From assembly GCA_964591255.1 (NCBI GenBank), contig CAZQAA010000050.1, positions 1-6,219 on the forward strand: DNA of 6,219 nucleotides. Reading direction: 5' to 3'. The translations under genes were made by a program, and so were the position numbers. Under the pieces are notes generated by a model. The model had not been told where the DNA came from. It ran no database searches and worked only from the letters and a program-made list of their open reading frames with translations. Source of the stretch: CAZQAA01 sp964591255 (GTDB taxonomy: Bacteria > Desulfobacterota > DSM-4660 > Desulfatiglandales > Desulfatiglandaceae). This document shows, one piece after another, positions 1-4,009 of the stretch (its first letter is position 1; the number at the start of each line of letters is the position of its first letter).

Positions 1-719
1 GCCGACGCCATACCTTCGCTGAGTTTTAATACCACATTGCCCACAAAGCCATCACATACAATGATTTCCACATTACCTGTAAATATGTCGCGGCCCTCCA
101 CATATCCCACAAAATTGAGCCGGCTTTTTTCAAACAATTTCCTGGCCATTTGGACCAATTCATTACCTTTGCCGCCCTCCTCCCCAATACTCAAAAGGCC
201 TATTTTTGGGTTTTCCATGTCTAAACATGAAGCTGCAAAGGCCTCTGCCATGGCGCCAAACTGGAAAAGATGGGCAGGACGACAATCCACATTGGCACCA
301 ACATCAATCAAAATCACATCACCCTTTTCACCCGGCAATATACCAGCTATAGCAGGCCGTTCGACCCCATCTATTATACCTAAACACAGCACACCGGCGG
401 CCAAGATTGACCCTGAATTACCGGCGCTTACCACTGCATCCACCACGCCTCTTTTTACAAGATCAAATGCAACCCTTATAGAAGCATCTTTTTTTTGACG
501 AACCGCCTTCATAGGAGCTTCGTCCATCCTTATTGTCTCTGTACAGTGATGAACAGATATTCGGTCCACAGACGAATAAAGCGCGAGTTCATCAGCTATA
601 ATCTGTTTATGCCCTACAAGGGTCACCTTGATATCCAGTTGGGATACGGCTTCAACTGCACCACGCACAGCTGCATGAGGGGCATAATCCCCTCCCATAG
701 CATCCACAGCTATATTCAT
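1..719 (-). CDS. plsX: Phosphate acyltransferase PlsX, N-terminal 239 residues (3' end cut by window edge)
   Basis: PlsX converts acyl-ACP and phosphate to acyl-phosphate, the acyl donor for PlsY in the first step of bacterial phospholipid synthesis; it works at the inner face of the membrane. The translation shows the family landmarks in order: the N-terminal MNIAVDAMGGDYAP (residues 1-14), KKDASIRVAFDLV (76-88), DAVVSAGNSGSILAAG (94-109), ERPAIAG (120-126), DVGANVDCRP (139-148), IGLLSIGEEGGKGNEL (173-188), NFVGYVEG (202-209) and VCDGFVGNVVLKLSEG (221-236). The family is usually about 330-350 residues, so roughly the last 90-110 are missing. The start is the ATG at 719-717, five bases after the rpmF stop; its Shine-Dalgarno is weak (AAAGAGA, 736-730), which suggests translation coupled to rpmF. 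No internal stop or frameshift is visible. Downstream fabH is expected from the conserved gene order but lies outside the window. Confidence 0.96.
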   Translation of the reverse strand, partial: MNIAVDAMGGDYAPHAAVRGAVEAVSQLDIKVTLVGHKQIIADELALYSSVDRISVHHCTETIRMDEAPMKAVRQKKDASIRVAFDLVKRGVVDAVVSAGNSGSILAAGVLCLGIIDGVERPAIAGILPGEKGDVILIDVGANVDCRPAHLFQFGAMAEAFAASCLDMENPKIGLLSIGEEGGKGNELVQMARKLFEKSRLNFVGYVEGRDIFTGNVEIIVCDGFVGNVVLKLSEGMAS

Positions 720-724
720 TGCCG

Positions 725-907
725 TCAAATCTCTTTGGTTTTGATTATAGCCCTACCCTTATAGGTTCCACACTCAAGGCATACATGATGAGGTAATACG
801 GGCTCATGACAACGAGGGCAAGTAGCCACATTGGGGATTTTTATGCCATCATGAGATCGACGCATCCCACGTCTAGATTTTGATCTTTTTTTCTTCGGTA
901 CAGCCAT
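725..907 (-). CDS. rpmF: 50S ribosomal protein L32 (zinc-ribbon, C+ form)
   Basis: This encodes a small, basic protein of the large ribosomal subunit. The 60-residue product is the normal length for L32 and opens with the family signature MAVPKKKRSKSRRGMRRSHD. A four-cysteine zinc ribbon is complete: CPRC (C30, C33) and CLEC (C43, C46), so this is the zinc-binding form and not the cysteine-free paralogue some bacteria use when zinc is scarce. The ATG at 907-905 is preceded by an AAGGAGA Shine-Dalgarno that overlaps the stop codon of the upstream yceD gene. The gene sits in the classic yceD-rpmF-plsX order, 18 bases (908-925) after yceD and 5 bases before plsX, and is almost certainly co-transcribed with both. 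Identity is very secure. Confidence 0.98.
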   Translation of the reverse strand: MAVPKKKRSKSRRGMRRSHDGIKIPNVATCPRCHEPVLPHHVCLECGTYKGRAIIKTKEI

Positions 908-920
908 TATCCGACAATTT

Positions 921-927
921 TCTCCTT
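921..927 (-). promoter_or_regulatory. Shine-Dalgarno for rpmF, overlapping the yceD stop
   Basis: Reading the minus strand, the yceD stop TAA (928-926) runs straight into GGAGA, giving TAAGGAGA. AGGAG is a strong ribosome-binding core, but about 14 bases separate it from the rpmF ATG, longer than the usual 5-9. The overlap with the yceD stop suggests that a ribosome ending yceD could restart on rpmF (inference). Confidence 0.6.
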
Positions 928-1453
928 AATCTATTTTCAATTCTTTCAATTTTAAAAAGCCAGGGTGTCCTTTTTCACGGATACAGCTACATTCTTCTAA
1001 ATTCAGGTTGCATCCACACTCCGGACACAGACCGGCACAATCTTCACTGCACAGGGCTTTCATAGGCAATGCAAGATAAATCTGGCCCCTGATTATATTG
1101 TCAATATCGACTTTGTCGCCTGAGACAAAGTCGACCCACATGTCATCTTCTCTGAGTTCAACTTCTTCAGTACTGGTCTCCGCCGGTACCTGAGTGAGAA
1201 ACAATCTGAATTCAGATGCCAAATCAGCATGGTAAGCCTCAATACATCTGCCACACCTTAACAAAACTCCTCCATGCAACTCACCTTCAAGAATATAACC
1301 GTTCCTTACTTTGGAGACAAGTATATGTACCGTTAAAGGGCCATCAAGTCCCAAGATCTGCCCACTTTCATCTTCCTCCCCCCACCAATCAGACTTCAAA
1401 CTAAAACCGAAGCTGCAAGGACGATGCAGGGCAGATCTTAAATCAATGAGCAT
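926..1453 (-). CDS. yceD: DUF177 / YceD-family protein, cysteine-rich (23S rRNA-linked factor)
   Basis: This is a member of the DUF177 (YceD) family, encoded next to rpmF across many bacteria and linked in E. coli and plant plastids to accumulation of 23S rRNA; its biochemical activity is not established. The product is 175 residues, close to E. coli YceD (173). Family features seen: GEL-like strand then LRCGRC (C67, C70) in the centre, an acidic stretch (about 92-108), VDIDNIIRGQIYLALPMKALC (115-135), and a C-terminal cysteine cluster C135, C139, C143-P-E-C146-G-C148-N-L-N, C155 and C157 that could bind zinc. The start is set at ATG 1453-1451: an AAGGGA Shine-Dalgarno lies 8 bases upstream. 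A TTG two codons earlier (1459) would sit only 2 bases from that site and is unlikely. It is the first gene after a good promoter. Family assignment is confident; metal binding is inferred. Confidence 0.9.
   Translation of the reverse strand: MLIDLRSALHRPCSFGFSLKSDWWGEEDESGQILGLDGPLTVHILVSKVRNGYILEGELHGGVLLRCGRCIEAYHADLASEFRLFLTQVPAETSTEEVELREDDMWVDFVSGDKVDIDNIIRGQIYLALPMKALCSEDCAGLCPECGCNLNLEECSCIREKGHPGFLKLKELKID
1107..1134. repeat. Perfect 11-base inverted repeat with 6-base loop inside yceD
   Basis: The arms TCGACTTTGTC (1107-1117) and GACAAAGTCGA (1124-1134) are exact reverse complements around the loop GCCTGA (1118-1123). In the yceD transcript this would form a stable 11-pair hairpin across the codons for VDFVSGDKVD. 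No run of T follows on either strand, so it is not a standard intrinsic terminator. Its role, if any, is unknown. Confidence 0.75.
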
Positions 1454-1461
1454 AACCAAAA

Positions 1462-1467
1462 TCCCTT
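1462..1467 (-). promoter_or_regulatory. Shine-Dalgarno AAGGGA that decides the yceD start
   Basis: On the minus strand AAGGGA lies 8 bases before ATG 1453 and only 2 bases before the in-frame TTG at 1459. Normal spacing supports the ATG. Confidence 0.65.
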
Positions 1468-1512
1468 ACAAACAGCGATAAATCTTGCCGTTTGAATAAA
1501 AAGAAGCCTTTA

Positions 1513-1540
1513 AATATATAAGACCCCTCTTCATTGTCAA
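1513..1540 (-). promoter_or_regulatory. Sigma70-type promoter for yceD-rpmF-plsX
   Basis: On the minus strand a consensus -35 box TTGACA (1540-1535) is followed after 16 bases (1534-1519) by TATATT (1518-1513), five of six matches to TATAAT. Transcription would start near 1506, leaving a leader of about 53 bases that contains the yceD Shine-Dalgarno. The -35 box overlaps the stop codon TGA (1539-1537) of the upstream permease gene. The box match is seen directly; activity is inferred. It would let the ribosome/lipid genes be expressed independently of the importer operon, while read-through from upstream remains possible because no terminator is visible between them. Confidence 0.7.
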
Positions 1541-2352
1541 GAAAATACTCGTTTTTTAATCATTCCTGATGCACAAGAAACAAAAAAGGCCAAACCGGCA
1601 ACCATGATGATGGCAGCTCCTGATGTCAGATCATACTGGTACGAAAGATATAGGCCACAAATGGTAAAAAAGATACCTAACAAAGAAGACATTACCATCA
1701 TTTCACCAAGTGAGTGTGTATAATTCTCCGCAATATAGGGAGGTATGGTCAGCAATGCGATTACTAAAATAAGACCCACCACTCTTATGGTCATCACCAC
1801 GGAAAAGGCCGTCATTCCCAGTAGTACGAAATAAAGGGTAGTTACAGGAATACCTATAACATAAGCGAATTCCTCATCATAGGACATTGCAAGAAATTCT
1901 TTGTAGAAGACAGAGATTACCAAAAGTGATAGCACACCAAAAAGCATCATAAGCCAAATATCCACTTTCGGGACAGCAAGAATACTGCCAAACAGATAGC
2001 TCATAAGATCTACATTATATCCAGGAGTCAAATCGACAAGTATGACACCAACGGCCATACCGACCGCCCAAAGAACTCCAATGATGGCATCGGACCTGTG
2101 TCTATTTCTCAGGCTCACCATCCCCATAATCATCGAGGCCGTAACAGCAAAAAGCATTGCCCCCAAGGCAGGAGAAAAACCAAAGTAAAACGCCAGCCCT
2201 ATTCCCCCATATGCTGCATGAGCAATACCACCTGAGAGAAATACCAACCTGTTGACTACCACAAGGGTTCCTATAATGCCACATAGGATACTGACCAGGA
2301 TACCGGCAAACAGGGCATTTCTCATAAATTCAAACTGTAGTGCATCCCACAT
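1537..2352 (-). CDS. znuB: Metal-ion ABC transporter permease, ABC-3 family (ZnuB/MntB/TroC-like)
   Basis: This is the integral membrane subunit of a divalent metal importer; two copies normally form the channel and couple to the ATPase encoded just upstream. The 271-residue product is the usual family length and very hydrophobic, with about eight or nine predicted membrane helices: roughly 12-34, 38-60, 61-80, 88-108, 115-128, 131-150, 170-187, 190-206, 217-238 and 244-264 (some may be re-entrant). Family signatures include LSGGIAHAAYGGIGL (39-53), with a His in the position of the usual SHA motif, and VVGLILVIALLTIPP (191-205). The ATG at 2352-2350 follows the ATPase stop by 5 bases, with GAGGAG (2369-2364) 11 bases upstream. 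The family carries Zn, Mn or Fe; sequence alone does not say which, so the symbol znuB is a best guess. No transmembrane region is truncated. Confidence 0.9.
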   Translation of the reverse strand: MWDALQFEFMRNALFAGILVSILCGIIGTLVVVNRLVFLSGGIAHAAYGGIGLAFYFGFSPALGAMLFAVTASMIMGMVSLRNRHRSDAIIGVLWAVGMAVGVILVDLTPGYNVDLMSYLFGSILAVPKVDIWLMMLFGVLSLLVISVFYKEFLAMSYDEEFAYVIGIPVTTLYFVLLGMTAFSVVMTIRVVGLILVIALLTIPPYIAENYTHSLGEMMVMSSLLGIFFTICGLYLSYQYDLTSGAAIIMVAGLAFFVSCASGMIKKRVFS

Positions 2353-2357
2353 AATTA

Positions 2358-3119
2358 CTATTTCTCCTCATGAGATGGAAATACTCTATGAGGAAGTCCA
2401 TGAGCGATCAAATCCACAGGACATTGATATGCCATTTCGATCATCTCAGTGGTAATCTGTCCTTCTCCATGGAATATAAGCGTGCGATTCACACAGGCCA
2501 CCGACTTTGCATATCTAGAAATAACGCCGATATCGTGCGTGATAACCACTATCGTAACCTTCTCGTTTAATTTTCTCAAAAATTCGTAAATATCTGTTTC
2601 AAACTCGGGATCTGTCCCTGCAGTAGGCTCATCGAGAAAGAGAATTTCAGGGTCTGTAACCAATGCCCTTGCAATAAATACCCTCTGCCTCTGCCCTCCG
2701 GACAATTTACCTATTGGCTTGAACCGGTAATCCCACATTCCAACTTTTTTCAGGGCCTTCTCCACTTTAAGACGGTCTTGCCAGGAATACCATCTTCCAA
2801 GCCTTGATCTGGACAGTCTGCCCATCATCGCTATTTCCATGACAGATACGGGAAATGTGAGGTTGAAATCCGTATGCTGAGGCATATATCCTATCCTGTG
2901 ATTTCCATGGTGGGGTGGCTCTCCCAAAATGTCTATTGTCCCCGTATCAGGCTTCAGGATACCGATCAAAAGCTTAAGCAATGTTGTCTTTCCCCCCCCG
3001 TTCGGTCCGAGGACAACTACGAAATCACCCTGCTTCACCGTAAAAGTAATGTCTTGAAGTACAGGAATCTTATCGTAGGAAAACCAGACATTCCTCACAT
3101 CAACTGCATTGCTTGTCAT
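2358..3119 (-). CDS. znuC: Metal-ion ABC transporter ATP-binding protein (ZnuC/MntA-like)
   Basis: This is the cytoplasmic ATPase that powers the metal importer, pairing with the permease encoded next. All motifs of an active ABC ATPase are present in the 253-residue product: Walker A GPNGGGKTT (38-46), Q-loop Q81 within IGYMPQ, signature LSGGQRQRV (139-147), Walker B ILFLDE (159-164) with catalytic E164, D-loop region AGTDP (167-171), and H-loop H195 in VITHD. The stretch from the Q-loop, FPVSVMEIAMMGR (89-101), is typical of zinc/manganese importers. A small histidine cluster (H70, H71, H74, H82) flanks the Q-loop. The start ATG (3119-3117) has AAAGGA 11 bases upstream; the gene begins 47 bases after nadC and ends 5 bases before the permease. 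Metal specificity cannot be read from the sequence. No substrate-binding protein gene is adjacent. Confidence 0.92.
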   Translation of the reverse strand: MTSNAVDVRNVWFSYDKIPVLQDITFTVKQGDFVVVLGPNGGGKTTLLKLLIGILKPDTGTIDILGEPPHHGNHRIGYMPQHTDFNLTFPVSVMEIAMMGRLSRSRLGRWYSWQDRLKVEKALKKVGMWDYRFKPIGKLSGGQRQRVFIARALVTDPEILFLDEPTAGTDPEFETDIYEFLRKLNEKVTIVVITHDIGVISRYAKSVACVNRTLIFHGEGQITTEMIEMAYQCPVDLIAHGLPHRVFPSHEEK

Positions 3120-3166
3120 AACAGCTCTCGTCCTTTAACCTGATTGCTTGTTTGGCAAATAAATTT

Positions 3167-4009
3167 TCATTGGGTAATTATATTCAGACTAAAATCAGCC
3201 GCCTTTGCCGAATGGGTCAATGCGCCAACTGAGATAAGGTCTACACCAGTCTTTGCAACATCAAGTATATTATCCATATTGATACCTCCCGAGGCCTCAA
3301 GCATAACCTTTCCATGGACAAGATCAACCGCCTGCCTCATTTCATCTAAAGACATGTTGTCGAGTAAAATGGCATCCACTCCGGCCTCTAGGGCCTCTTT
3401 CACTCCCGCTATATTCTCTACTTCCACCTCTATTTTTAATGTATGCTGCACACTCTTCCTCATGTATTCCACGGCCGCAGTGATAGAACCGGCTGCCTTA
3501 ATATGATTGTCTTTTATTAGGATGCCATCAAAGAGACCGAAACGGTGATTGAATGCTCCACCCATCCTTACAGCATATTTATCAAAGAACCTAAACCCTG
3601 GCACTGTTTTTCTTGTGTCAAGAAGCCTTACCTTTAAGGGAAATATCTTGCTCACAAACTTATGGGTTAGCGTAGCTATCCCGCTCATCCGCTGCAAAAA
3701 ATTCAGGGCCGTCCGTTCGCCTTTCAAGATAATGGCTAACGAGCCTTTGAGTATGCAAACCGGCTGGCCGGCAGGGACATGATCACCATCTTCAAAACAG
3801 TTCTCAAAATCAATCTCGGGACTCAGGGCATTAAAGACCTCTTTAAAAACCGGAAGACCTGCAAGGACCAAATCTTCCCGTGCGACCAGAGAAGCCTTTC
3901 CCCTGGCCAAAGGGCTTACAATAGCATCAGTAGTCAGATCTCCAGTCCCTATATCTTCTTCAAGGGCCAGAAGAATCATACGTTTTACAAGCGGGTTATC
4001 TTCAAGCAT
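3167..4009 (-). CDS. nadC: Nicotinate-nucleotide pyrophosphorylase (quinolinate phosphoribosyltransferase)
   Basis: NadC joins quinolinate and PRPP to give nicotinate mononucleotide, CO2 and pyrophosphate, the step where the de novo NAD pathway (NadB/NadA) enters pyridine nucleotide synthesis; it is cytoplasmic. The product of 280 residues is normal length. Conserved segments in order: EDIGTGDLTTDAI (18-30), GERTALNFLQRMSGIAT (97-113), LLDTRKTVPGFRFFDKYAVRMGG (begins at 129; contains R133, K134), FNHRFGLFDGILIKDNHI (153-170; H155, R156, K166), EVEVEN (194-199), ILLDNMS (214-220; D217), LEASGGI (237-243, phosphate-binding) and LISVGALTHS (258-267). The ATG at 4009-4007 is chosen because GAGGA (4019-4015) lies 5 bases before it; the TTG four codons further upstream (4021) would overlap that site. 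It overlaps the valS end by 8 bases, implying coupled translation. nadA and nadB are not in the window. Confidence 0.96.
   Translation of the reverse strand: MLEDNPLVKRMILLALEEDIGTGDLTTDAIVSPLARGKASLVAREDLVLAGLPVFKEVFNALSPEIDFENCFEDGDHVPAGQPVCILKGSLAIILKGERTALNFLQRMSGIATLTHKFVSKIFPLKVRLLDTRKTVPGFRFFDKYAVRMGGAFNHRFGLFDGILIKDNHIKAAGSITAAVEYMRKSVQHTLKIEVEVENIAGVKEALEAGVDAILLDNMSLDEMRQAVDLVHGKVMLEASGGINMDNILDVAKTGVDLISVGALTHSAKAADFSLNIITQ

Noticed and set aside
489..496. Run of eight A on the coding strand of plsX as a programmed frameshift site
   Set aside because: The slippery heptamer is not in the zero-frame phase, and the run simply encodes Gln-Lys-Lys in a conserved part of PlsX; the frame continues normally on both sides.
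37..764. Plus-strand open frames of 153 and 89 codons
   Set aside because: They are antisense to plsX, whose minus-strand translation matches the family throughout; the plus-strand products resemble no known protein and have no ribosome-binding context. The same applies to the other plus-strand frames across valS, nadC and the importer genes.
1500..1536. Intrinsic terminator between the permease gene and yceD
   Set aside because: Only a 4-pair stem (AAGA/TCTT around GGGG) and a distant T run are present; this is too weak to be called a terminator.
2102..2284. Minus-strand open frame of 60 codons inside the permease gene
   Set aside because: It is an alternative frame within a clearly coding permease and has no recognisable features.
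3120..3166. Zur/Fur/MntR-type operator before the importer ATPase gene
   Set aside because: The 47-base gap is AT-rich but shows no clear palindrome resembling these operators.
3177..3182. TATAAT on the minus strand near the end of nadC, as a promoter for the ATPase gene
   Set aside because: No -35 like sequence is found 16-18 bases upstream (the sequence there is AAGGCG or similar), and the block is otherwise tightly packed, so I do not call a promoter.
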